This document shows positions 12,297 through 19,418 of a DNA stretch of 21,224 bases, one piece after another. The position numbers and the translations under genes were made by a program. Origin of the DNA: a virus; IMG/VR virus record IMGVR_UViG_3300042402_001966, positions 1 through 21,224 of that record. One strand, written 5' to 3'. Under the pieces are notes generated by a model. That model was not told the DNA's origin. It made no database searches and saw only the letters and a program-made list of their open reading frames with translations. Each line of letters begins with the position of its first letter. Position 1 is the first letter of the stretch.

Positions 12297-13395
12297 ATTC
12301 CTCTCTGCGAATCCCAAGATCAGTTTGATCTATGTTAGGATGCCTTGCAACTATTTGTCTTAATGCATCCTGTTCATCAGTTGCCTGTATGCGAGCCTGC
12401 TTGCCGGTACTTCGTAATGTAACAATAAATGTTCCTGGGTCTTCTTGGGGTTCATCTTTCTTTTCCTCTTCGCCACTGTTATAACTCATAGGAAACTTGT
12501 TCTTTAGATCGCTGACAGCTTTGGCAGCATCATATCCGCCGCTGACAATCTCAGTGGAGTTCTTTTTGAGTTCGTCGGCGTTGGCTTGGATAGCATCTGC
12601 AATACGTTTCATTAGTCCTGGAAACAATTCAGCAAACTTTTCATCTTTACGAACAGTTTGATTACCGTTGTTGATTTGATTGGTAGGAGCATGCAGTTGC
12701 CACTTGCCGTTTACATCATCTGCATTCTGTTTGTCAAACACAGAGATGATAGGACCGTCATCTGCATAGCGATTGAACCATGTGGCACCCGAACTCGATC
12801 CTGTGCAGAAACTGGCGTTGAAGCCATGTGCATTGTTGAAGTTGTAGCAGGATCCGTAGTTGTAAGGAATAGTGACTAGGTAACGCTCATCATCGATCAG
12901 TGTGGTTTCTTTCTTTTCACGTTTGTGTTTTTCAATGACTTCAGCGTCTTTGATTTTATTAAGCTCGTTGCGATAGTCTCTGTTCTGAATGATAGCCTGT
13001 ATTTGGCGCAGGTTCTTGAACTTGTTGAAGTCTTGATGTGGCTCTTGCAGTTTGCCGCGGACGCTTAGAGCTTTCCAGGCACCCAGTGCATCACCGCCCT
13101 CACCGTTGATGTCCTCGTAATCAGCAACACCGTTGATGTACATGCGAGTTAGCCACTCATCAAACTTGCCGTCTTGACTGATATCACCATAGTCCGTGGT
13201 CTGTAATGATGCGTCTAGCAACTCACTCCACAACTTTAAAATTTCATCGTCTGAGGGTCTAGGTCCTAGTTTGGCCACCTTGGCCTTGGGCAGTGTGCCA
13301 TCGTGACGCATGGCAATGCTTAACATCTTAATAGTTTTGGGATCTTTTAATTTAGCTGCTACGTTGGCTTCTAGTACAATTTGATTTAGTTTCAT
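12295..13395 (-). CDS. phage protein of unknown function with a C-T/GP-type domain
   Basis: 366 aa. Residues about 170-260 contain RYLVTIPYNYGSCYNF ... NASFCTGSS ... GPIISVFDKQ ... GKWQLHAPTNQINNG. This is a variant of a widespread phage domain that usually reads (W)CT ... FxxY ... GPLYVIxxK ... KYQLQ; its function is unknown. Flanking regions are charged and helical, with a low-complexity acidic linker near 315-325 (EEEKKDEPQEDP) and a small C-terminal domain resembling a short beta-alpha fold (TFIVTLRSTGKQARIQATDE). It begins MKLNQIVLEA, similar to capsid-targeting starts. It is coupled by ATGA overlap to the 295-aa gene upstream, so they form one late transcription unit. Confidence 0.65.
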   Translation of the reverse strand: MKLNQIVLEANVAAKLKDPKTIKMLSIAMRHDGTLPKAKVAKLGPRPSDDEILKLWSELLDASLQTTDYGDISQDGKFDEWLTRMYINGVADYEDINGEGGDALGAWKALSVRGKLQEPHQDFNKFKNLRQIQAIIQNRDYRNELNKIKDAEVIEKHKREKKETTLIDDERYLVTIPYNYGSCYNFNNAHGFNASFCTGSSSGATWFNRYADDGPIISVFDKQNADDVNGKWQLHAPTNQINNGNQTVRKDEKFAELFPGLMKRIADAIQANADELKKNSTEIVSGGYDAAKAVSDLKNKFPMSYNSGEEEKKDEPQEDPGTFIVTLRSTGKQARIQATDEQDALRQIVARHPNIDQTDLGIRREE

Positions 13396-14279
13396 CCTGA
13401 TATCAAGCTCCTCTTAAAGAAAGAGAGAACTGTTCCTAGTTTCTTTTGATCGCCGCCTGCAATGTCTTTTAACAACTGTGCTGGTCCTTCGTTGAACTGT
13501 GCTGAAACGCCGGCAGATGAGCCGTATCGGCTGCGATTAAGATCGCCCGTAGTCTCTGGATAGTAATGGCTGGCTGTCATCAACACTGCTGAGTTGATAG
13601 CAGAACTAAGGAAGCCAGGAGTATCTGCATTACCAGCTTCCAGTTGTTCTAGACCGTTTTGTAGTGTTTCAATATAATTCAGTTTACGTTTGGCTTTTTC
13701 GAACGCATCATTCTTGATCATGTTGGCAATATGTCCTTTGATGTCTGCTATACTTGCTGTGATAGCACGAGACCATAAGGGTTTGAATTTTGCCACCAAG
13801 GTTGACTGGGTGACTTCTGTACCACCGGCGCCTTTTTGGGAATCACGACGTTTCTTTTGCTTGTCACTGACAGCAGTGGTATTGGGTGCCACATAGAACT
13901 TGTTTAGTTTGCCGATCTCACCTTTGAGGAAGTCGATGATGTTGCCGCCGCGACCATCAGACACTGAACGAGTTTCGCCGCCTGTGCTGGCCACTGCTTC
14001 GTAGCTGCCTGTGCTGCCGCCTCTGGCTCGTATAGCACCTGTGCCTTTGGTTCCTTGTATGATCACCCAAGCGCCTCGATAGCTGTCTTTGAGTTCACTC
14101 CATGAAATTTTATCTACAGGGCGATATCCAATATCGTGTGCCAAGCTCATGTCTTTGTGCAGTTTTTGCACTACTTCTTTGCCGCCTGGATTATTGGCGA
14201 TCAAGCTCATAGTAGTGCTGGCTTCGTTTACATAGCCTTCCAGCAATTGAGCAAAAATTTGATAAGATTCTATACGCAT
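13392..14279 (-). CDS. phage protein of unknown function, virion-type N-terminus
   Basis: 295 aa from the ATG at 14277-14279 (MRIESYQIFAQLLEGYVNEA). A longer frame upstream exists but would run through the promoter and into the thermonuclease gene. The start contains LLE|G, which fits a T4-type prohead-protease cleavage site. Middle: WVIIQGTKGTGAIRARGGSTGS, a Gly-rich beta region. Second half: long basic helices (FEKAKRKLNYIETLQNGLEQ), ending LGTVLSFFKRSLISG. No enzyme motif recognised. There is no Shine-Dalgarno; the late motif AATAAATA ends 5 nt before the ATG, predicting a leaderless mRNA. Its stop overlaps the start of the 366-aa gene. Confidence 0.65.
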   Translation of the reverse strand: MRIESYQIFAQLLEGYVNEASTTMSLIANNPGGKEVVQKLHKDMSLAHDIGYRPVDKISWSELKDSYRGAWVIIQGTKGTGAIRARGGSTGSYEAVASTGGETRSVSDGRGGNIIDFLKGEIGKLNKFYVAPNTTAVSDKQKKRRDSQKGAGGTEVTQSTLVAKFKPLWSRAITASIADIKGHIANMIKNDAFEKAKRKLNYIETLQNGLEQLEAGNADTPGFLSSAINSAVLMTASHYYPETTGDLNRSRYGSSAGVSAQFNEGPAQLLKDIAGGDQKKLGTVLSFFKRSLISG

Positions 14280-14282
14280 GAT

Positions 14283-14291
14283 ATATTTATT
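14283..14291 (-). promoter_or_regulatory. late-type promoter AATAAATAT for a leaderless mRNA
   Basis: AATAAATATATC immediately precedes the ATG of the 295-aa gene and overlaps the stop of the thermonuclease gene. The AAATATATCATG junction is the same as in front of the HNH gene (20113-20124). Confidence 0.55.
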
Positions 14292-14727
14292 GGCACCAGC
14301 TTTGTTTGGCTTCACCGTAGTATTCACGGGCTAAGCCGTTGGTAATAAGCCCTTGACGAATGCTCTGACCGTTTACCAAGATGTCTCCCAGTATACGGCC
14401 ACCAAACTTATCCCATCCATAGATAATAACCTGGTGCTTTGGGTGGGATTGTAGGGCTTGAGTTGTAAATTTACTCGCCAGTTGCGCTCGCTGGTCTTCT
14501 TGTGGACATTGAGCTCTGTGTCCTTTTTCTGGCGTGTCAACTCCGTAGATTCTAACAGCAAGTTCTGGTTTGAGCGGTGCTGGTAAAAAGGGGGCGGCGA
14601 TTACAATAGTATCGCCATCACTCACTCTAATAACTTGTGCATCATATGTTGCTGAATTTTTAGGCATCTTGCCCTGTGCAAATGCTAATGCAGGTGTAAT
14701 CAGCAATAATAGTAGTAGTTTTTTCAT
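14287..14727 (-). CDS. secreted thermonuclease (SNase family)
   Basis: 146 aa. A clear Sec signal peptide (MKKLLLLLLITPALAFA, probable cleavage after residue 17) is followed by the SNase fold. It shows VIRVSDGDTIVI (32-43), VRIYGVDTPEKG (58-69, with Arg59, Asp64 and Glu67 corresponding to R35, D40 and E43 of the staphylococcal enzyme), WDKFGGRILGDIL (105-117, Arg111 equivalent to R87) and GLAREYYG (131-138). All catalytic residues are kept. It would hydrolyse DNA or RNA in the periplasm or outside the cell, for example nucleotide scavenging, removal of competing DNA or aid to lysate release. AGGAT precedes the ATG, and an ATAAATAC late promoter sits 27 nt upstream. Confidence 0.9.
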   Translation of the reverse strand: MKKLLLLLLITPALAFAQGKMPKNSATYDAQVIRVSDGDTIVIAAPFLPAPLKPELAVRIYGVDTPEKGHRAQCPQEDQRAQLASKFTTQALQSHPKHQVIIYGWDKFGGRILGDILVNGQSIRQGLITNGLAREYYGEAKQSWCQ

Positions 14728-14753
14728 TTCGAATCCTAGAAATTGTTATAAGA

Positions 14754-14761
14754 GTATTTAT
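14754..14761 (-). promoter_or_regulatory. T4-late-type promoter AATAAATAC
   Basis: Minus-strand AATAAATAC, directly after the stop of the 211-aa gene and 27 nt before the thermonuclease ATG, with AGGAT in the leader. Confidence 0.7.
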
Positions 14762-15397
14762 TTAAATCCAAGCAACCATTTTAAATCGCTCTTCAGGAAT
14801 GCCAAAGTATTTGCATTTCCAGCGACTCTGAGCAAAGAAGTCTAGGGGGTACCACTCGGCTTTCTTAGCTAGGATATTCTGCGCTGCGTCTTGCCAATCT
14901 ATAGCTAACAGCACAGGTTCTACAATCTCTTTTATATACTGAGTTTCTTCGTAGACAAAGCTGTCCCATTCCCAGTGCAGTACTTCAAATGCTCTGCCCT
15001 CACGGTCAGCATAGTCCATTGAGAAGTCTAAGCCCCATTTAGGACGAAGTGCTATAACCTTGTTGACCAACGGTAATGTCTTGGCCCAATACTGTAATTC
15101 ATCTAGAGCAGCACCTGTGTAGCCTTTGCGTTCAAACAGTAGACTGTGATTGAGATGTGAGCCTTCTGTGGTAGGCTGTTGTGTAAACCAATCTTGTTTT
15201 AGAGCTCTAAGATGTTCTCTGTGCTTCTTGGGTTTGACTTTGTTACCGTAGGCAAAGTGCTGTTCTAAGGGAGTAAGATCGTAGCCATTTTGATCAAATA
15301 GATCAAGGTCATCTATTGTGGGTTGGTACAGCAGTTTCTCTATAGGGTGATCCCAGTAGCCGTTTGAATCAAACTGGTTGCTGGTTAGTGCGATCAT
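14762..15397 (-). CDS. phage protein of unknown function
   Basis: 211 aa, rich in Trp, Tyr and acidic residues, with no family recognised. Notable stretches: YWDHPIEKLLYQPTIDDLDL near the start, KWGLDFSMDYADREGRAFEV in the middle, and the aromatic C-terminus WYPLDFFAQSRWKCKYFGIP. The LHWEWDSF region and conserved-looking acids could belong to a small enzyme, but I see no diagnostic motif. The ATG (15395-15397) lies within the 3' end of the Cys-rich mini-gene, a 29-nt overlap, so translation is probably coupled to it. It is followed at once by the thermonuclease promoter. Confidence 0.65.
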   Translation of the reverse strand: MIALTSNQFDSNGYWDHPIEKLLYQPTIDDLDLFDQNGYDLTPLEQHFAYGNKVKPKKHREHLRALKQDWFTQQPTTEGSHLNHSLLFERKGYTGAALDELQYWAKTLPLVNKVIALRPKWGLDFSMDYADREGRAFEVLHWEWDSFVYEETQYIKEIVEPVLLAIDWQDAAQNILAKKAEWYPLDFFAQSRWKCKYFGIPEERFKMVAWI

Positions 15398-15533
15398 TCT
15401 TATCTACACAATCTAAACATGAACATTCGTTGCAGTCGCATCCATCAGTCATACAGCTTGCACCACAATGTCCGGTACACCAACAGATGCATTTGGGTTT
15501 TAATCTTTGATATGAGGTGTCGTTGTCTTCCAA
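15369..15533 (-). CDS. 54-aa cysteine-rich, metallothionein-like mini-protein
   Basis: Reads from a TTG start (15531-15533): MEDNDTSYQRLKPKCICWCT, with ten Cys in 28 residues (15, 17, 19, 23, 27, 32, 34, 37, 39, 42) and His22. The CxCxC, CxxxC and CDCNECSC patterns are those of metal-binding mini-proteins. A strong AAGGAGC lies 6 nt before the TTG and overlaps the stop region of the upstream Fe-S-like gene, so the start is well supported. It follows that gene by 10 nt and overlaps the 211-aa gene by 29 nt. Function may be Zn/Cu/Fe binding or cluster assembly; unproved. A disulphide-rich fold is an alternative, but there is no signal peptide. Confidence 0.68.
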   Translation of the reverse strand: MEDNDTSYQRLKPKCICWCTGHCGASCMTDGCDCNECSCLDCVDKNDRTNQQPV

Positions 15534-15543
15534 GATTCGCTCC

Positions 15544-15948
15544 TTATTTTACTATCGGGCCGCCGGTGATCCAAAGTTCACAGCTACGGGTTCCTGCACA
15601 TTTGAAATGCAATAGATTACAGTAGCCTAGATCAGCAGCTTCACGAGTCTTTTCAGCTTCATAAGCCTCTTTGCCCATACCGTCGTGTATGCACTTGTAC
15701 ATACTGTCTGAAATGTTAAATGCCGCACAATTTGCACACTGCATGGTCTTAGCAGTCTTTTCATCTATGCCCCATTGCTTGGCTGAGTCTTTCCAATAGT
15801 CACCCGGCTCATCGGGATTGGCAGGACCGTAATGATATTCGTCTATGGCTTTTTGACGATTTTTTAGATTAGTATCAATGTTGTATGTAGCAATGGGACA
15901 GCCTTTATTTGCGGCTTCTACTATGTTGATATATTTTCTGTATGTCAT
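15544..15948 (-). CDS. Cys-motif protein resembling a high-potential iron-sulphur protein
   Basis: 134 aa. The C-terminal half has MQCANCAAFNISDSMYKC (69-86), then LGYCNLLHFKC (107-117) and SCELWITGGP (122-131): Cys71, 74, 86, 110, 117 and 123. The CANC...C...G(Y/W)C order is like that of HiPIP proteins, although the spacings differ (HiPIP has about 14 and 13 residues between the later cysteines). I associate this pattern with a conserved phage family. It may hold an Fe-S cluster or zinc. It overlaps the upstream virion gene by 4 nt (ATGA) and is directly followed by the Cys-rich mini-gene, so two Cys proteins are made in succession. No signal peptide. Confidence 0.65.
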   Translation of the reverse strand: MTYRKYINIVEAANKGCPIATYNIDTNLKNRQKAIDEYHYGPANPDEPGDYWKDSAKQWGIDEKTAKTMQCANCAAFNISDSMYKCIHDGMGKEAYEAEKTREAADLGYCNLLHFKCAGTRSCELWITGGPIVK

Positions 15949-16760
15949 AGATATGTATTACTGATTAAGTAACCCTCAATTTGTCCACCAACTGCTGTAT
16001 TGTTAGGTACACTTGCTTGCCACTGTATGTCAGTCTTTTCAGTGTAAGGTCGAGCAACAACTTTGAGAGAGTTATATTGGTCCAAGATAGGAAAGTTTAA
16101 TATAACATTAATTAGCCCATCTGGGCGCTGGGTAAAACTACGATAAGACGCAGGTTGACTGGAGTTAATGTACCAGTTGCTCTGCGTTAGATAAAATGTG
16201 TAGCCTGCTGGCACGGTGTAGACAGTCATCTGACTGCGGCCTGAACTGGGACCGGCAGCGACAGTGTTAATGTATGCCAGTGTGATTGCTTTGTCACTGC
16301 TGCCTGCATGTATCTGTCCCAGGTTGTTTGGGGCACGGGTAAGACTGATTGAGTTTATTCTCAAAAACAGTTTAGTGGTCAGCACACCAGTAGTACCATT
16401 GGTCAGCAATACTGTTTCAGTTTGAGATACATAGTCGGCATCTAATCCGTCAATACGCACACTGACATCGGCATCGGATGCCGACGCACTCCATACTCGA
16501 ACTACCTGTGCTAAGGCAAAATAAACATAGGCACCGCCTTCCCACGCTGGGAGAAATCCTGTACCCGAAGACAGTCTGTATCCACTAATGCTTAATCCTG
16601 AGACGCCTGGAACCTTACCTTGTGCCACTGCTAGATTAAAATCTAAATTGCGTAGACTAGGTTGTCCTCCAGCGTTGTATTCCATAGCCATGTGCAGATC
16701 GGAAGTGTTGGGTTCCGATGTATGCTGATAGTTGGTACTGTTGGGGTTTAGAATTGGCAT
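15945..16760 (-). CDS. probable virion structural protein (baseplate or tail)
   Basis: 271 aa, beta-rich with many Ser/Thr/Asn/Gly and aromatic residues, and no enzyme motif. The middle shows RINSISLTRAPNNLGQIHAG and a VYTVPAGYTFYLTQ segment, the latter typical of receptor-binding or baseplate proteins of T4-like phages, where a VPAG turn starts a jelly-roll strand. Its ATG follows directly on the TAA of the GLEYA-like protein with no gap, and its stop overlaps the next gene by 4 nt. Together with its upstream neighbour it looks like a pair of exposed tail proteins; exact position in the virion is unknown. Confidence 0.62.
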   Translation of the reverse strand: MPILNPNSTNYQHTSEPNTSDLHMAMEYNAGGQPSLRNLDFNLAVAQGKVPGVSGLSISGYRLSSGTGFLPAWEGGAYVYFALAQVVRVWSASASDADVSVRIDGLDADYVSQTETVLLTNGTTGVLTTKLFLRINSISLTRAPNNLGQIHAGSSDKAITLAYINTVAAGPSSGRSQMTVYTVPAGYTFYLTQSNWYINSSQPASYRSFTQRPDGLINVILNFPILDQYNSLKVVARPYTEKTDIQWQASVPNNTAVGGQIEGYLISNTYL

Positions 16761-17516
16761 TTAGAAGCCGTTAGTTGCTGTATTATAGAACACTTTGCCA
16801 GTCCAGGTTTGTGTCTTGGCCTGTCCTGCGTGTTCGTAGCTGGCAAATAGTTGTCCAGGGCCTGCAGGACCGTTGCCAAACTGTATGCGTAACGGATAAT
16901 ATGTGCCGGCAACTAAACTTATTGTAGCACTGACTTCATTGAGTCCGTGCAGGCCACCATTCTGCACCAGTGCGTTTGCTGTAGTGAATCCAGTTAATGC
17001 TGTTGGTCCAATCCATAACCAACTGCCGTCATCTGAGTTTAGATAGAATGTATGTGTTCCAGTATAGGTTGCTAAAAAATAACCTTTGTATTCAATACTG
17101 GTATTGTTTAGTAAACTTGGTTCACTGATAGTGGTATCAGTGCCGTTGTAGTCGTTGGGGGCGGCTTTTAGTGCGGCTGTGGCAAAGAATGAAGGCGTAT
17201 CGTTGAAGTAGAGCTCGTAGTCTGTTCGCCAGATATTTGGGGCGAATGTGATACCTGCTATGTTTAACCATGGACGACCATTAAGCAACCCGCCAGTGTT
17301 GGCATTGTCATCTGCGGCTGTAGCATAGGTATCTGGTAACAGAGTAATATCCAAGGTATTGTTCACTCGATAAAATATCTTAGTTGTATCCGGACCTGAG
17401 GCAATTGTTCCGTCGGCATTTAATGTGTACCCCTTACGCTTTAGTTCTGCAATGTCCAGCTTGGCTGATTGCCTTTCTGCTTTGGTTGTTAGTGTCGATA
17501 TTCCATTTATAGCCAT
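16761..17516 (-). CDS. virion protein with GLEYA/PA14-like carbohydrate-binding domain
   Basis: 251 aa. Residues about 140-240 carry YKGYFLATYTGTHTFYLNSD, then DGSWLWIG, then SATISLVAGTYYPLRIQFGN and GQLFASYEHAG. The order (GxYTFxxxSDDGSxLxIG ... AGxYYPxRIQFGN) is that of the PA14/GLEYA group, which in yeast adhesins and bacterial toxins binds sugars. In this setting it is probably a surface-exposed phage adhesin. The N-terminal 100 residues begin MAINGISTLTTKAERQSAKL and may attach to the virion. The gene overlaps its upstream neighbour by one base (TAATG) and is directly followed by the 271-aa gene. Confidence 0.72.
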   Translation of the reverse strand: MAINGISTLTTKAERQSAKLDIAELKRKGYTLNADGTIASGPDTTKIFYRVNNTLDITLLPDTYATAADDNANTGGLLNGRPWLNIAGITFAPNIWRTDYELYFNDTPSFFATAALKAAPNDYNGTDTTISEPSLLNNTSIEYKGYFLATYTGTHTFYLNSDDGSWLWIGPTALTGFTTANALVQNGGLHGLNEVSATISLVAGTYYPLRIQFGNGPAGPGQLFASYEHAGQAKTQTWTGKVFYNTATNGF

Positions 17517-17833
17517 TATCTTGCTCCATAGACCTTGCCCGGGTAAATGCTAGGCTGTTCGCCGCGAATATCCGCAGGATGTTTAGGAGTCTGCATACCG
17601 CCCCCTGCTGCTGTGGTAACTGAGTCTAGGTCTGCATATTCTTCTCGTGGAGTATTTGAATACTCTGTAGGTTCGCCGTTGTCTGCGAGATCCACAATCT
17701 GACGGAATCTACGAACATCGTCATCATAGAATTGTTCGTTGGGTGTCGATTCATCAGGTTGCGCTATATCAGTTGCGTTTTCAGCATGATCAATCATATC
17801 TAATATACCACGAATAATTTCTTGCACTCTCAT
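17516..17833 (-). CDS. small conserved virion-type protein, first gene of late operon
   Basis: 105 aa. It opens MRVQEIIRGILDMIDHAENA and is acidic and Pro/Asn-rich after that. YSNTPREEYADLDSVTTAAG, then KHPADIRGEQPSIYP, is a sequence type I associate with a small conserved protein in T4-like phages of aquatic bacteria; function unknown. CGGAGAA precedes the ATG at a good distance, and a late-type promoter (ATAAATATC, 17851-17858) lies 17 nt upstream. It heads the coupled operon running down to the 211-aa gene. A structural or assembly role is the likeliest reading. Confidence 0.7.
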   Translation of the reverse strand: MRVQEIIRGILDMIDHAENATDIAQPDESTPNEQFYDDDVRRFRQIVDLADNGEPTEYSNTPREEYADLDSVTTAAGGGMQTPKHPADIRGEQPSIYPGKVYGAR

Positions 17834-17850
17834 TAATGTTCTCCGATATG

Positions 17851-17865
17851 ATATTTATTAAATAC
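17851..17865. promoter_or_regulatory. overlapping divergent late-type promoters
   Basis: On the minus strand AATAAATATC serves the 105-aa gene. On the plus strand TATTAAATAC (17856-17865) ends 4 nt before the ALA synthase ATG. The two elements overlap in an ATTTATTAAAT core, so one AT-rich site could fire both ways. For the plus strand the predicted +1 is the A of the ATG. Confidence 0.55.
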
Positions 17866-17869
17866 AAGC

Positions 17870-19081
17870 ATGATAAACAAAGAACCCTTTAACACTCTAC
17901 TCAAAACACTCAAAGACACGGGCAAATACCGTGTGTTCAACGATATCATCCGTGAAAAGGGCAAGTTTCCTTCAGCCATGTGGTACGGGCCATACAACAT
18001 CAAGAGCATCACAAACTGGTGTAGCAATGACTACTTGGGCATGGGCCAGCACAAAGTTGTGTTGGATGCCATGCACACAGCCCTAGACCACACAGGTGCA
18101 GGGTCAGGCGGCACACGCAACATAGCAGGTACCAGCCACTATCACGTAGCATTGGAATACGAGCTGGCCACTCTACACAACAAGGCACGAGCTCTGCTGT
18201 TCTCATCAGCCTATGTAGCCAACGAATGGACTCTGATTGCTCTAAGCAAGATCATACCCAACATACATTTTGTTTCGGACAGTGAGAACCACAACAGTCT
18301 AGTCATCGGTATGGTTCACAGCCGAGCACCTAAAACTGTGTTTCGTCACAACGATCTCAATCACCTAGAAGATATATTAACAAGCATACAACTCACAGGC
18401 AATGTGCCTTGTATTGTATTCGAATCAGTTTACTCAATGGATGGCGATGTTGGACACATCAAAGAGATCTGCGACCTAGCAGATAAGTATGGTGCTATAA
18501 CATATATCGATGAAGTTCATGCGGTAGGACTCTATGGACCCCACGGTGGTGGGAAAGTTGAAGAGCTAGGGCTACAATCCCGTGTTGACATAGTCAACGG
18601 TACATTAGGGAAAGCCTATGGAGTCCAAGGTGGCTATATAGCTGCCGATGCAGAGGTCATTGACGCCATCCGTTCTGTAGCTGCTGGATTTATCTTTACC
18701 ACAAGTATGAGCCCTGTGAGCTGTGCAGGTGCATTAGCTGCGGTCAAGTATCTAAAGGATCATCAAGAGCTGAGAGACAAGCATCAAGAACGAGCTCGTA
18801 AACTCAAACATAGATTGGCTGTGGCTGGCATGCCTGCAATGGAATGCACCAGCACACACATTGTTCCTATCCTAGTTGGGGAAGCTATGCGTTGCAAGGC
18901 CATCAGCGATGAACTGCTCAACGAACACAACATCTATATTCAACCCATCAACTCGCCTACTGTGGCTGTGGGCACGGAGCGGTTGCGTCTAGCACCTACT
19001 CCGTTCCACGATGATGGTATGATTGAAGATCTAATTACTGCTCTGACTGCTTCGTTTGCGTGTCACCCGGCGCAAGTCTAA
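17870..19081 (+). CDS. hemA: 5-aminolevulinate synthase (ALAS)
   Basis: 403 aa, full length for the family (about 400). It condenses glycine and succinyl-CoA to 5-aminolevulinate, the first step of the C4 haem pathway, with pyridoxal phosphate. Visible motifs: [11 protein letters not shown] (50-60), [15 protein letters not shown] (78-92), SENHNSL (138-144, His141 stacking on PLP), [12 protein letters not shown] (212-223, Asp214 and His217), [13 protein letters not shown] (244-256, Schiff-base Lys248), FTTSMSP (276-282) and [20 protein letters not shown] (357-376). The GTRNIAG and ERLRxxPTP features favour ALAS over KBL or BioF. No Shine-Dalgarno; the late motif ends 6 nt before the ATG. The last 47 bp overlap the cupin gene tail to tail. 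Nothing suggests decay, so it is probably active. Confidence 0.95.
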   Translation: MINKEPFNTLLKTLKDTGKYRVFNDIIREKGKFPSAMWYGPYNIKSITNWCSNDYLGMGQHKVVLDAMHTALDHTGAGSGGTRNIAGTSHYHVALEYELATLHNKARALLFSSAYVANEWTLIALSKIIPNIHFVSDSENHNSLVIGMVHSRAPKTVFRHNDLNHLEDILTSIQLTGNVPCIVFESVYSMDGDVGHIKEICDLADKYGAITYIDEVHAVGLYGPHGGGKVEELGLQSRVDIVNGTLGKAYGVQGGYIAADAEVIDAIRSVAAGFIFTTSMSPVSCAGALAAVKYLKDHQELRDKHQERARKLKHRLAVAGMPAMECTSTHIVPILVGEAMRCKAISDELLNEHNIYIQPINSPTVAVGTERLRLAPTPFHDDGMIEDLITALTASFACHPAQV

Positions 19082-19418
19082 ATCGATCTTCAACGTAGTC
19101 TGGAGAGCCAACTTCAAAGATCACACTGTTGGCGACCAAGGCTTCGATTTGATGCGGACCAAGAGCTCCGAAGTCTGCAGTTTTGCCTTCTTCTAGGATG
19201 GCTTCCTTGGCTTCACCTGTGCTAACATCAATGTAGGTTACTTTGAATCTACCAGCATTGATGAACCAACTCTTGTATTTTTCTTTGTGAAACACTAAAC
19301 TGGTTTTGGCTCCTGCACGTTCGAATACCAGGAGTTTTCCGCAGTATTTGTCGTTGTTGGCCCATACCAATTCAAATCCCCACCCTTTGTCTATTTTACC
19401 TAATGTTTGTAAGTTCAT
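19035..19418 (-). CDS. cupin-fold protein (mannose-6-phosphate isomerase type II-like)
   Basis: 127 aa. A single cupin barrel: [17 protein letters not shown] (7-23), [20 protein letters not shown] (27-46, with His44 as possible metal ligand), [13 protein letters not shown] (68-80) and [13 protein letters not shown] (83-95, His89). The K-G-W-G-F-E opening parallels the KPWGxE start of sugar-phosphate cupins. A metal-dependent isomerase, epimerase or sugar-binding role is possible, but the usual H-x-H pair is reduced, so enzymatic activity is uncertain. The ATG overlaps the clpP stop by 4 nt, giving a clpP-cupin operon from a sigma70 promoter. The 3' end is antisense to the end of hemA. Confidence 0.75.
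   Translation of the reverse strand: MNLQTLGKIDKGWGFELVWANNDKYCGKLLVFERAGAKTSLVFHKEKYKSWFINAGRFKVTYIDVSTGEAKEAILEEGKTADFGALGPHQIEALVANSVIFEVGSPDYVEDRFRLAPGDTQTKQSEQ

Noticed and set aside
13392-14327. Longer 311-aa form of the 295-aa protein
   Set aside because: The extra N-terminus runs through the late promoter and the end of the thermonuclease gene; MRIES at 14279 matches the N-terminal style of neighbouring late proteins.
15419-15625. 68-aa plus-strand frame
   Set aside because: It is the complement of the Cys-rich mini-gene and the iron-sulphur-like gene, which have better start signals and protein-like composition.
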